10,565 nt of DNA, taken from NCBI RefSeq assembly GCF_910583865.1, contig NZ_CAJTYX010000061.1, forward strand, positions 1 to 10,565, written 5' to 3'. This DNA is from an uncultured Muribaculum sp. (GTDB lineage Bacteria; Bacteroidota; Bacteroidia; Bacteroidales; Muribaculaceae). Of this stretch, positions 1-6,835 are shown in pieces. The number at the start of each line of letters is the position of its first letter. Position 1 is the stretch's first letter. The translations under genes were made by a program, and so were the position numbers. The notes under the pieces were generated by a model. That model was given only the letters and a program-made list of their open reading frames with translations, did not search any database and had not been told where the DNA came from.

Positions 1-9
1 GCTGATCAC

Positions 10-27
10 CGACCCGCGCTTGGGTCG
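10..27. other. Short GC-rich hairpin at the left edge
   Basis: Positions 10-15 (CGACCC) pair perfectly with 22-27 (GGGTCG) around a 6-nt loop. Read on the plus strand, the stem is followed by TTTCTC, so it could be a weak terminator of a gene entering from the left. Read on the minus strand, it would lie in the leader of the transcript starting from the promoter at 45-76. The stem is only 6 bp, so the call is tentative. Confidence 0.25.
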
Positions 28-44
28 TTTCTCAAAAGCGAGTG

Positions 45-76
45 CAAAGTTAGACGTTTCTTCCGTAGTCTCCAAA
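45..76 (-). promoter_or_regulatory. Divergent Bacteroidetes-type promoter reading off the left edge
   Basis: On the minus strand a TTTG box (plus positions 73-76) lies exactly 20 nt upstream of TAACTTTG (45-52). This matches the known Bacteroidetes primary sigma-factor pattern TTTG, 19-21 nt, TAnnTTTG. Transcription would start near position 38 and run leftwards, so the transcribed gene lies outside the window. No ATG is seen on that strand before the edge. It is the best-matching promoter in the window because both boxes and the spacing fit. Confidence 0.5.
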
Positions 77-224
77 AATTTCGACAAGAATTTTACAGTG
101 TCAAAGTAGCACCACACTATAATCACAGGGATATCAATAATATACGAAAATATATTTAACACTCATTCACACTCGCTCATCAATACGCGCACTCCCGCGT
201 ACATATATTGAGGCTTCATTGGCA

Positions 225-236
225 CCGACATGTCGG
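225..236. repeat. Perfect 12-bp palindrome beside a promoter
   Basis: CCGACATGTCGG is a perfect palindrome ending 10 bp before the -7 box at 247-254. It therefore sits roughly where the upstream promoter element would be. A second inverted repeat, GGGGATT (235-241) with AATCCCC (268-274), brackets the same -7 box. The position suggests an operator, but no regulator is encoded nearby and the role is inferred from placement only. Confidence 0.35.
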
Positions 237-246
237 GGATTTTTCA

Positions 247-254
247 TATTTTTG
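247..254 (+). promoter_or_regulatory. -7 promoter box for the DUF1460 gene
   Basis: TATTTTTG matches TAnnTTTG. The predicted transcription start is near 260, giving a leader of about 23 nt before the ATG at 283. No TTTG is found 19-21 nt upstream; that space holds the palindrome at 225-236, so activator dependence or a weak promoter is possible. This is the only good promoter box ahead of the four plus-strand genes. Confidence 0.45.
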
Positions 255-282
255 TGGAAATAAAAACAATCCCCACGTAGCA

Positions 283-1152
283 ATGAAAAAAGAACTTGCA
301 TCAATACTGTGCTTGCTCGCCTCCATATGCGGAATGCAGGCAGCCACACCCCACGTGAGATTTAAAAATGAAGCCACCGACACCGCACGCATAAACACAA
401 TCCTGATAGATGCCGCCAAGGCCGTGGGAGACGCACGTCCGGAAAAGCGCGTAGCATACATAGCGAAACAGTTCGCCGGCAAGCCCTACGTGGCGTCGAC
501 CCTCGAAGGAGAAACGGAGGAACTTACGGTGAACATGGACGAGATGGACTGCACGACGCTGATCGACAACGTGGCCGCGCTGGCATTCACGATCGGCGAG
601 GGCCGCACGTCGTGGCGCGACTTCATCTACAACCTGAAACGTCTGCGATATGCCGGAGGAGAAATCAACGGGTATGCCTCTCGGCTGCACTATGTGAGCG
701 CGTGGATACTCGACAACGTGCACCGTGGCAACCTCAAGGAAGCCACCAACAGCTTTCCCGAGGCCGAATACACGGTAAAGACGCTTGACTTCATCAGCAG
801 ACACCACGACAAATATCCCGCACTGGCCGACTCGGCCAACCTCGACGGAATAAAAAATGTGGAGCTGGGCTACCGCAACCACCGCTACCCCTATATAAAA
901 AGCTCGCGCGTGGGCAACAAGGGGGTGACGGCGCAGCTGCACGACGGCGACATCATAGCCATCACCACCAAGATTCCCGGGCTCGACGTGCAGCACATGG
1001 GCATAGTGGTGATCGGCGATGACGGCATCCCCCACCTGCTCCACGCCTCCTCGGCAGCGGGGAAGGTGACGACAGAGACAGCACCGCTGGCCGACTATTT
1101 CAGGAAGAACCGTTCGGCCACGGGGATGAGAGTGATACGCCTTTGCGAATAA
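283..1152 (+). CDS. Exported DUF1460 protein, N-acetylmuramoyl-L-alanine amidase-like (NlpC/P60-like fold)
   Basis: The product has 289 residues and begins with a typical signal peptide: MKKE, a hydrophobic stretch to about residue 18, and a likely cleavage after GMQA (residue 20). The mature protein should be periplasmic or surface exposed. The start at 283 is preferred over an in-frame ATG at 208 because it places the signal peptide at the N-terminus and falls just after the promoter box at 247-254. The rest matches the DUF1460 family, which has a cysteine-peptidase/amidase-like fold. The likely nucleophile is Cys90 in MDCTTLIDN and the likely catalytic His is His238 in DVQHMGIV, with a second conserved-looking segment HLLHASSA downstream. 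A role in trimming cell-wall peptides or amide bonds is inferred from the fold; the substrate is unknown. The stop is 33 bp before the next gene, with no terminator between, so co-transcription is possible. A functional link to the next genes is not shown. Confidence 0.85.
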   Translation: MKKELASILCLLASICGMQAATPHVRFKNEATDTARINTILIDAAKAVGDARPEKRVAYIAKQFAGKPYVASTLEGETEELTVNMDEMDCTTLIDNVAALAFTIGEGRTSWRDFIYNLKRLRYAGGEINGYASRLHYVSAWILDNVHRGNLKEATNSFPEAEYTVKTLDFISRHHDKYPALADSANLDGIKNVELGYRNHRYPYIKSSRVGNKGVTAQLHDGDIIAITTKIPGLDVQHMGIVVIGDDGIPHLLHASSAAGKVTTETAPLADYFRKNRSATGMRVIRLCE

Positions 1153-1185
1153 CTATATGATATACACCCGCATAATACTACACCC

Positions 1186-2997
1186 GTGCAAGCAATAATA
1201 TTAGCGGCCGGAATGGGACGCCGGCTCGGCGACCTGACCAAGGGACACACGAAATGCATGGTCGAAGTCAACGGCACAGCCTTGATCGACAGGGTGATCA
1301 CCCAACTGTCGAAGCTCGGGCTGTCGCGGCTGATACTTGTGGTCGGCTACCGTGGGGAGCGGCTCAAGGAGCATATCGGAAACCGTTACGACGGAGTCAT
1401 CGACATAGAATACATAGACAACCCCATCTACGACAAGACAAACAACATCTACTCGCTGGCACTCGCCAAGGAGAAACTTTGCGAGGACGACACGCTGCTG
1501 CTCGAATCGGACCTGATATTCGACGACCGAATGCTCGAGATGATCGTGAGCCATCCCGACCCCAACCTGGCGCTCGTGGCAAAATACGAGAGCTGGATGG
1601 ACGGCACGATGGTGACAATCGATGCAGACCGCAACATTCTGAATTTCATACCCAAACAAGCATTCCGCTACGAGGACGCCGACATATACTACAAGACGGT
1701 GAACATCTACAAGTTCTCACGCGAGTTCTCGCGCGACGAATATGTCCCCTTCCTCGACGCCTACTCGAAGGTAATGGGCAACAACGAATACTACGAGCAG
1801 GTGCTGCGCGTGATCACGATGCTCCACGACTCGTCGCTGAAGGCGCTGCCGGTAGACGGAGAGAAGTGGTATGAGATCGACGACATACAGGACCTCGACA
1901 TAGCGTCGGCCATCTTCTCGCACGACGAGGTACGCTACCAGGAGTACCACAAGCGCTACGGGGGCTACTGGCGCTTCCCGTCGCTGCTCGACTACTGCTA
2001 CCTTGTGAACCCGTTCTTCCCGCCGAAACGCCTTGTCGACGAGATGAAGGCCAACTTCACCACCCTGCTCACCCAGTATCCGTCGGGGCAGAATGTCAAC
2101 TCGCTGCTGGCAGCCAAGTATTTCGGCATACGCCAAGAATACGTGATCGTGGGTAACGGCGCCGCCGAGCTGATAAAATCGTTCGCCGAGAGCCATGCCC
2201 ACGAGCGCATCGGAGTGATATACCCGACATTCGACGAATATCCCAACCGGCTTCCCGGGGCGGAAATAGTGCCGTTCATATCGACGAAGCCCGACTTCCG
2301 CTACGATGCCGACGACCTCATGGAGCACTTCGCCGACAAGCGGCTCGACCTGCTGCTGCTGATCAACCCCGACAACCCTTCGGGCAACTTCATACCGGTG
2401 GCCGACGTGCTGCGCCTGGCGGCATGGTGCCGTGAGCGCGGATGCGCGCTGCTCGTCGACGAGAGCTTCGTGGACTTCACAGACGATTCCGCCGGCAACA
2501 CACTGCTGCGCAACACCACGCTGGCGGAGAACCCCAATCTGAGCGTGATGAAGTCGATCAGCAAGAGCTACGGAGTGCCGGGGCTGCGGCTGGGCGTGTT
2601 CGCCACCTCTGACACGGCCACCATAGTCCGTATGAAAAAGGACGTGGCCATCTGGAACATAAACTCGTTCGCCGAGTTCTACATGCAGATATTCGGGAAA
2701 TACGAGGCCGACTATGCCAAGGCGTGCCGCAAGTTCATCGCCGAGCGCGAGCGTTTCTACGGGCTGCTCAGGGAGATCCCTTACCTCCACGTGATGCCGT
2801 CGCAGGCCAACTATTTCCTATGTGAGATCACCTCGCGCTTCACCTCGACCGAGCTGACCCGAGTGCTGCTCGACCACGACGTGTTTGTGAGCAACTGTGC
2901 GCGCAAGAAGAACATGAGCGCGCGCAATCTCGTGCGCCTCGCCGTTCGTTCGACCCAGGACAACGACCGACTCATTTCAATCCTAAAATCAATCTGA
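1186..2997 (+). CDS. LicC-like cytidylyltransferase fused to a CobD-like PLP-dependent aminotransferase/decarboxylase
   Basis: This 603-residue protein has two enzyme domains. Residues 1-245 are a sugar-phosphate/choline-phosphate nucleotidyltransferase: LAAGMGRRLG at 6-15, Lys23, the LicC-type KTNNIYS (84-90), ESDLIF with metal-ligand candidate Asp109, and WYEIDDIQD with Asp232. Residues 258-603 are a fold-type I PLP enzyme: YGGYWR (258-263), GNGAAE, NPDNPSGN (394-401), DES (Asp425), the PLP-lysine motif SISKSYGVPGLRLG with Lys460, and Arg584/Arg588 in LVRLAVRS. The opening YGG, the VPGLRLG motif, the ANYFL segment and the C-terminal NCA...RLAVRS...N.RL pattern resemble threonine-phosphate decarboxylase CobD, as I remember it, more than HisC. 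The start is GTG, because the nucleotidyltransferase motif begins at residue 3 and the upstream gene's stop is the next in-frame stop with no ATG between. The next gene starts 5 nt after its stop. Likely product: a CDP-activated amino-alcohol such as CDP-ethanolamine (inference). A true aminotransferase remains possible. Confidence 0.85.
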   Translation: MQAIILAAGMGRRLGDLTKGHTKCMVEVNGTALIDRVITQLSKLGLSRLILVVGYRGERLKEHIGNRYDGVIDIEYIDNPIYDKTNNIYSLALAKEKLCEDDTLLLESDLIFDDRMLEMIVSHPDPNLALVAKYESWMDGTMVTIDADRNILNFIPKQAFRYEDADIYYKTVNIYKFSREFSRDEYVPFLDAYSKVMGNNEYYEQVLRVITMLHDSSLKALPVDGEKWYEIDDIQDLDIASAIFSHDEVRYQEYHKRYGGYWRFPSLLDYCYLVNPFFPPKRLVDEMKANFTTLLTQYPSGQNVNSLLAAKYFGIRQEYVIVGNGAAELIKSFAESHAHERIGVIYPTFDEYPNRLPGAEIVPFISTKPDFRYDADDLMEHFADKRLDLLLLINPDNPSGNFIPVADVLRLAAWCRERGCALLVDESFVDFTDDSAGNTLLRNTTLAENPNLSVMKSISKSYGVPGLRLGVFATSDTATIVRMKKDVAIWNINSFAEFYMQIFGKYEADYAKACRKFIAERERFYGLLREIPYLHVMPSQANYFLCEITSRFTSTELTRVLLDHDVFVSNCARKKNMSARNLVRLAVRSTQDNDRLISILKSI

Positions 2998-3001
2998 CCT
3001 A

Positions 3002-3913
3002 ATGGAGATCATTACAAGCACCGATATAGAGAACCTCGGCATCACGCCACTGCAATGCATCGGATGGGTGCGCGAGGCTTTCCTGATGAAGGACCGCTGC
3101 CAGCTGCCGGCGAAACTGTCGGTGCATCCGCGAGGCAACGACTTTTTCAACACGATGCCCTGCCTGCTGCCGCCGGAATATTCAAGGTTCGGCTGCAAGG
3201 TGGTGTCACGCGTAAAAGGTGCGCATCCGGCTCTTAAAAGCGAGCTGATGCTCTTCGACACCGAAAGCGGCGAGATGCTCGCCATGGTCAATGCCGACTG
3301 GATAACAGCCATGCGCACAGGTGCCGTGGCGACACTGGCGATAGAGACGCTCCGCAACAGCCGGGCGTCGGTCTACTCGTTCATCGGACTCGGGGCGATG
3401 GCCCGCGCCACGCTCGACTGCCTTATAGCCTCCAATGCCGACAATCATCTGCACATACGCCTTATGAGCTACAAGGACCAGGCGGAGAAGATCATCGACG
3501 AATATGGCAGCCATGGCAACGTGACCTTCGAGGCGGTCGACACGATAGAGGCGTTCGCGACGGATGCCGACGTGATAGTGTCATGCATCACCGACGCCGA
3601 CAGGCTCGTAGTGGAGGACACCTCACTGTTTAAGCCGGGAGTGCTGGTGGTGCCCGTACATACGCGCGGATTCCAGAACTGCGACACGGTGTTCGACCGC
3701 GTGGTGGCCGACGACCGCGCCCACGTGGAAGGATTCCGCTATTTCAGCCGCTTCCGCGACTTTTCCCAGCTTGAGGAAGTGCTCAAGGGCGAAAGACCGG
3801 GGCGCACGTCCGACAATGAGCGCCTGCTCGCCTACAACATAGGACTCGGGCTCCACGACGTGCTCTACGCTACAAAGATTCTCGACATGCTCCACACACG
3901 GAATCAAGCATAG
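3002..3913 (+). CDS. Ornithine cyclodeaminase/mu-crystallin family protein with altered active site
   Basis: The 303-residue product fits the NAD(P)-binding OCD/mu-crystallin family, which includes ornithine cyclodeaminase, alanine dehydrogenase, ketimine reductase and SbnB. Visible family marks are FGCKVVSR with Lys66, the LMLFDTESGEMLAMVNADWITA run leading to MRTGA (Arg105), and the Rossmann loop FIGLGAMARA (Gly129, Gly131, Ala134), followed by DADVIVSCIT. Where classical members have a Gly-Ser-Asp-x-Pro-Gly block supplying the catalytic Asp, this protein reads VVPVHTRGFQNCD. His220 takes the Asp position and Arg222-Gly223 replaces Pro-Gly. Classical ornithine cyclodeaminase activity is therefore doubtful. 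Its start is 5 nt after the stop of the fusion gene, so it is almost certainly co-transcribed and perhaps translationally coupled. It may modify or supply the amino substrate for that enzyme, but the reaction is unknown. Confidence 0.85.
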   Translation: MEIITSTDIENLGITPLQCIGWVREAFLMKDRCQLPAKLSVHPRGNDFFNTMPCLLPPEYSRFGCKVVSRVKGAHPALKSELMLFDTESGEMLAMVNADWITAMRTGAVATLAIETLRNSRASVYSFIGLGAMARATLDCLIASNADNHLHIRLMSYKDQAEKIIDEYGSHGNVTFEAVDTIEAFATDADVIVSCITDADRLVVEDTSLFKPGVLVVPVHTRGFQNCDTVFDRVVADDRAHVEGFRYFSRFRDFSQLEEVLKGERPGRTSDNERLLAYNIGLGLHDVLYATKILDMLHTRNQA

Positions 3914-3926
3914 AAGGCAGGCATCG

Positions 3927-5363
3927 ATGGGTGACAATCTTGGCAAGAGGGCTATAAAGGGGACGATATGGGCGTCGGTCGACCGCATAGGGTCGATGGG
4001 GCTGCAGTTCGTGGTCAATCTCGTGCTCGCCCGCCTGCTGACGCCCGCCGACTTCGGCGCCATCGGCATGATAATGATCTTCATCCTCGTCAGCCAGGTG
4101 TTTGTCGACGGTGGATTCAGCTCCGCCCTGATACAGCGCAAGGATTCCGACCAGACCGACTTCTCCACGATATTTTTCTGGAACATCGGCGTCGGGATGC
4201 TGTTCTACCTGACAGTTTTTCTCGGCGCGCCGTTCGTAGCGCGGTTCTACGAGATGCCCGTACTGGAGCCCGTGTTGCGCGTGCTCGGAGTGACACTTAT
4301 CTTCAATGCCGCGATATCGGTGCAGACCACCCGGTTGCAGAAATCGCTGTCGTTCGGGAGCCTCGCTGCCATCGACATCGCATCGTCTCTCGCGGGCGGG
4401 GCGCTCGCCGTGGTCATGGCCATGCGCGGCATGGGGGTGTGGAGTCTTGTGGGGATGATGCTGTCGATGAGTGTTATAAAGGTAGTGATGTTCTACTGCG
4501 TGACACGCTGGCTGCCGTCGGCGGTATTTTCCAAGGCATCGTTGCGGCGGCTGTTCGCCTTCGGGGGATATCTGTTCTGCGCCAACCTCCTACAGACGGC
4601 GTGCCAGAACGTGCAGGGGATTATTATCGGCAAACGTTTCTCGGCATCGCAGATGGGATACTATTCTCAGGCCGACAAGCTAAACTCCATCTCAGGCTAC
4701 ACGCTGCCGCAAATAATCGTACAGGTGATGTATCCCGTGTATTCCCGGCTACAGGACGACCGGCCCAAGCTTGTGGCCACCATGCTTATGAATTTCCGAG
4801 TGATCGCTTTCGTGATATTCCCCCTGCTGTCGATGCTCGTGCTCGTGGCCGAGCCGCTCATAGTATGGCTCTACGGCGAGCTATGGCTGCCGTCAGTGCC
4901 CTATTTCCGCATCCTGTGCGCGGGGAGCGTGTTCATGTGCCTGACCAACATCAACTATTATGCCGTGGCGGCCGTGGGGCGCTCACGGCAGCTCTTTTTG
5001 TGGAGCTTCTACAAATGGGGGATGCTCCTGGCCTTGTTGCTCGTGGGGATGTGGGGCGGGATGACGGCCCTGATGTGGGCTATGGTTGCGAGTCATGCCA
5101 ACATATTTCTGGTCAACGCGCTGCTGTCGCGGAAATGGGTGGGCCTTAGGCTGCGGGAACTTGTGCGGGCAGTCGCCCCCATCGCCTTGCTGAGCCTCGC
5201 TCTGCTGGGCGCGCTGACCGGCCTGCAGGAAACGGGATTACGGGTACACTGGGCATTGCAGGCATTGGCGTTCATGGCATCGTATGTGGGGCTCGCATAT
5301 GCGTTGCGCTTCAGGGCCGTTAAAGAGACGATCGATACACTGCGGCGCCTGAAATCGCGGTAG
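3927..5363 (+). CDS. Wzx-type polysaccharide flippase (MATE/MOP superfamily, polysaccharide biosynthesis protein)
   Basis: The product has 478 residues and is almost wholly hydrophobic, with about 12-14 membrane segments. Its N-terminal pattern (AIKGTIWASVDRIGSMGLQF, then LARLLTPADFGAIGM, then FVDGGFSSALIQRKD) is characteristic of WzxC-like lipopolysaccharide and exopolysaccharide exporters. The middle segment GYYSQADKL and the VMYPVYSRLQ stretch also fit that family. Such proteins flip undecaprenyl-linked oligosaccharides across the inner membrane. The gene starts 13 bp after the OCD-family gene in the same direction and ends just before a strong hairpin, so it is the last member of the unit. 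No glycosyltransferase, polymerase or initiating transferase is in the window. Either the glycan is made from elsewhere, or the exporter carries an unusual decorated lipid-linked substrate. The short basic C-terminus (RRLKSR) is cytoplasmic in this topology. Confidence 0.88.
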   Translation: MGDNLGKRAIKGTIWASVDRIGSMGLQFVVNLVLARLLTPADFGAIGMIMIFILVSQVFVDGGFSSALIQRKDSDQTDFSTIFFWNIGVGMLFYLTVFLGAPFVARFYEMPVLEPVLRVLGVTLIFNAAISVQTTRLQKSLSFGSLAAIDIASSLAGGALAVVMAMRGMGVWSLVGMMLSMSVIKVVMFYCVTRWLPSAVFSKASLRRLFAFGGYLFCANLLQTACQNVQGIIIGKRFSASQMGYYSQADKLNSISGYTLPQIIVQVMYPVYSRLQDDRPKLVATMLMNFRVIAFVIFPLLSMLVLVAEPLIVWLYGELWLPSVPYFRILCAGSVFMCLTNINYYAVAAVGRSRQLFLWSFYKWGMLLALLLVGMWGGMTALMWAMVASHANIFLVNALLSRKWVGLRLRELVRAVAPIALLSLALLGALTGLQETGLRVHWALQALAFMASYVGLAYALRFRAVKETIDTLRRLKSR

Positions 5364-5385
5364 CCGGAATAACCACGGCATAACG

Positions 5386-5424
5386 AAAGGATGGCCGTCC
5401 CGGGTTGCGGGGCGGCCATCCTTT
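5386..5424. terminator. Bidirectional terminator hairpin between convergent genes
   Basis: AAAGGATGGCCG (5386-5397) is perfectly complementary to CGGCCATCCTTT (5413-5424). A G-U pair and four more pairs extend the stem inwards to a 5-nt loop. The stem ends in A-runs and T-runs on opposite sides, so a short U tract follows it on either strand. It lies 23 bp after the flippase stop and beyond the enolase stop, as expected of a shared terminator. Confidence 0.8.
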
Positions 5425-5432
5425 ATGTGGTT

Positions 5433-5454
5433 GTCAATGTGTTGTCACATTGAC
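5433..5454. terminator. Second hairpin, probably enolase 3' end
   Basis: GTCAATGTG (5433-5441) pairs perfectly with CACATTGAC (5446-5454) around a TTGT loop. It is the first structure met by transcripts leaving enolase, 21 bp after the stop, and it precedes the longer hairpin at 5386-5424. There is no clear U tract on either strand, so it may act as an RNA-stabilising 3' stem rather than a terminator. Confidence 0.5.
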
Positions 5455-5475
5455 GGGGCGTTGATAGCACTTTGA

Positions 5476-6771
5476 TTATGCCTGGGGCATCTTGGTGCGC
5501 TTGCCGTAGCCGTAGGCTGCGTCCTCGCCAAGCTCTTCCTGGATGCGGAGGAGCTGGTTGTACTTGGCCATACGGTCGCTGCGGCTTGCAGAACCGGTCT
5601 TGATCTGGCCGGCGTTGGTGGCAACGGCGATGTCGGCGATGGTAGCGTCCTCGGTCTCTCCGGAACGGTGGGAGATCACTGCGGTGTAGCCGTTGCGCTG
5701 TGCAAGCTCTACGGCGCGGAGGGTCTCGGTGAGCGAGCCGATCTGGTTGACCTTAACGAGGATGGAGTTGGCGCAGCCAAGCTCGATACCCTTCTTGAGG
5801 TACTTGACGTTGGTTACGAACAGGTCGTCGCCCACGAGCTGGCAACGGTCGCCGATGAGGTCGGTGAGAATCTTCCAGCCTTCCCAGTCGCCTTCTGCCA
5901 TACCGTCCTCGATAGAGTCGATAGGATAGGTCTCGACGAGGGTCTTGAGGTATTCGGCCTGCTGCTGCGAGGTGTACTTGGGAGCGCCTTCGCCCTGCTT
6001 CCAGGTGTAGTCGTAGAGACCGTCCTTGAAGAATTCGGAGGAAGCGCAGTCAAGACCGATGGTCACGTCCTTTCCGGGCACGTAGCCGGCAGCCTCGATA
6101 GCCTTGATGATGACGTTGAGGGCATCCTCGGTGCCGTCGAGAGCGGGAGCGAAGCCGCCTTCGTCACCTACTGCGGTGGAGAGGCCGCGGTCGTGGAGCA
6201 CTTTCTTGAGGTTGTGGAACACCTCTGTGCCCATGCGGATGCCTTCCTTGAAGCAGCATGCACCGATAGGACGGATCATGAACTCCTGGAAGCAGATGGG
6301 AGCGTCGGAGTGTGCGCCGCCGTTGATGATGTTCATCATCGGTACGGGGAGGCAGTAGGTGTTGCATCCGCCGATGTATTTGTAGAGGGGAAGATCGAGG
6401 TAGTCGGCAGCGGCCTTTGCAACGGCGAGCGATACGCCGAGGATGGCGTTGGCTCCGAGATTGCTCTTGGTGTCGGTGCCGTCAAGGGCGAGCATTGTCT
6501 CGTCGATGCGGATCTGGTCGAGCGCCGACATGCCTACGAGGGCATTGGCGATGGGGCCGTTGACGTTGGCCACAGCCTTGGTGACGCCCTTGCCCATATA
6601 GCGGTTCTTGTCGCCGTCGCGAAGCTCGAGAGCCTCGTTGACGCCGGTGGATGCGCCGGAGGGTACGGATGCACGTCCGCGTGCACCGGATTCGAGGATT
6701 ACATCTACTTCGACGGTGGGGTTGCCACGGGAGTCGAGAACTTCACGTCCGATGATTTTTTCGATTTTCAT
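5476..6771 (-). CDS. eno: Enolase (phosphopyruvate hydratase)
   Basis: Enolase interconverts 2-phosphoglycerate and phosphoenolpyruvate in cytoplasmic glycolysis and is often found in RNA-degradation complexes. The 431-residue length is standard. All expected sites are present: the catalytic acid/base pair Glu204 (VGDEGGFAP) and Lys340; metal ligands Asp241, Glu288 and Asp315; substrate-loop residues including His154 and Glu163; SHRSGETED at 367-375; and Lys391. The family signature ILVKVNQIGSLTET runs from 337 to 350. The start MKIEKIIGREVLDSRGNPT matches the family N-terminus exactly. It is monocistronic here: its own promoter box lies at 6828-6835, and hairpins close its 3' end. The strand and the terminator at 7070-7122 separate it from the ribosomal operon upstream. 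Nothing about it is unusual. Confidence 0.98.
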   Translation of the reverse strand: MKIEKIIGREVLDSRGNPTVEVDVILESGARGRASVPSGASTGVNEALELRDGDKNRYMGKGVTKAVANVNGPIANALVGMSALDQIRIDETMLALDGTDTKSNLGANAILGVSLAVAKAAADYLDLPLYKYIGGCNTYCLPVPMMNIINGGAHSDAPICFQEFMIRPIGACCFKEGIRMGTEVFHNLKKVLHDRGLSTAVGDEGGFAPALDGTEDALNVIIKAIEAAGYVPGKDVTIGLDCASSEFFKDGLYDYTWKQGEGAPKYTSQQQAEYLKTLVETYPIDSIEDGMAEGDWEGWKILTDLIGDRCQLVGDDLFVTNVKYLKKGIELGCANSILVKVNQIGSLTETLRAVELAQRNGYTAVISHRSGETEDATIADIAVATNAGQIKTGSASRSDRMAKYNQLLRIQEELGEDAAYGYGKRTKMPQA

Positions 6772-6827
6772 AACTTGGTGATTTTAGATTATATGAGAGA
6801 ATAATATTTTGGTCATTTAGCCGGACA

Positions 6828-6835
6828 CAAAGATA
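6828..6835 (-). promoter_or_regulatory. -7 promoter box for eno
   Basis: On the minus strand TATCTTTG matches TAnnTTTG and gives a leader of roughly 50 nt before the eno ATG at 6771. No TTTG lies at the ideal 19-21 nt upstream; the nearest TTTG is only 9 nt away. The A/T-rich setting and position immediately ahead of a highly expressed gene support it. Confidence 0.5.

Noticed and set aside
208..282. Longer N-terminus for the DUF1460 gene starting at 208
   Set aside because: It would bury the signal peptide behind 25 residues and start upstream of the promoter box at 247-254.
283..342. Lipoprotein signal for the DUF1460 protein
   Set aside because: The cysteine at residue 16 is preceded by Ala-Ser-Ile, which does not fit the lipobox. 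A standard cleavage after GMQA fits better.
301..1044. Open frame of 247 codons antisense to the DUF1460 gene
   Set aside because: It has no family resemblance, and the opposite strand is a convincing exported protein.
1717..2790. Open frame of 357 codons antisense to the fusion gene
   Set aside because: The plus-strand frame has unmistakable enzyme motifs over the whole stretch. The antisense frame is a by-product of high-GC codon use, has no recognisable domain and no promoter box.
1186..2997. Phosphonate pathway fusion (2-aminoethylphosphonate cytidylyltransferase with its transaminase)
   Set aside because: The known fusions use a class V aminotransferase, while this C-terminal domain looks CobD/HisC-like. 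No phosphoenolpyruvate mutase or phosphonopyruvate decarboxylase gene is present in the window. It is not fully excluded because genes outside the window are unseen.
3968..5149. Overlapping plus-strand frame of 393 codons inside the flippase gene
   Set aside because: The translation is Arg/His/Ala-rich without a pattern, whereas the other frame gives a membrane protein with family motifs.
5668..6804. Open frame of 378 codons antisense to enolase
   Set aside because: It covers a fully conserved enolase gene. Its Val/Asp/Gly-rich translation is what the reverse of a well-biased gene gives.
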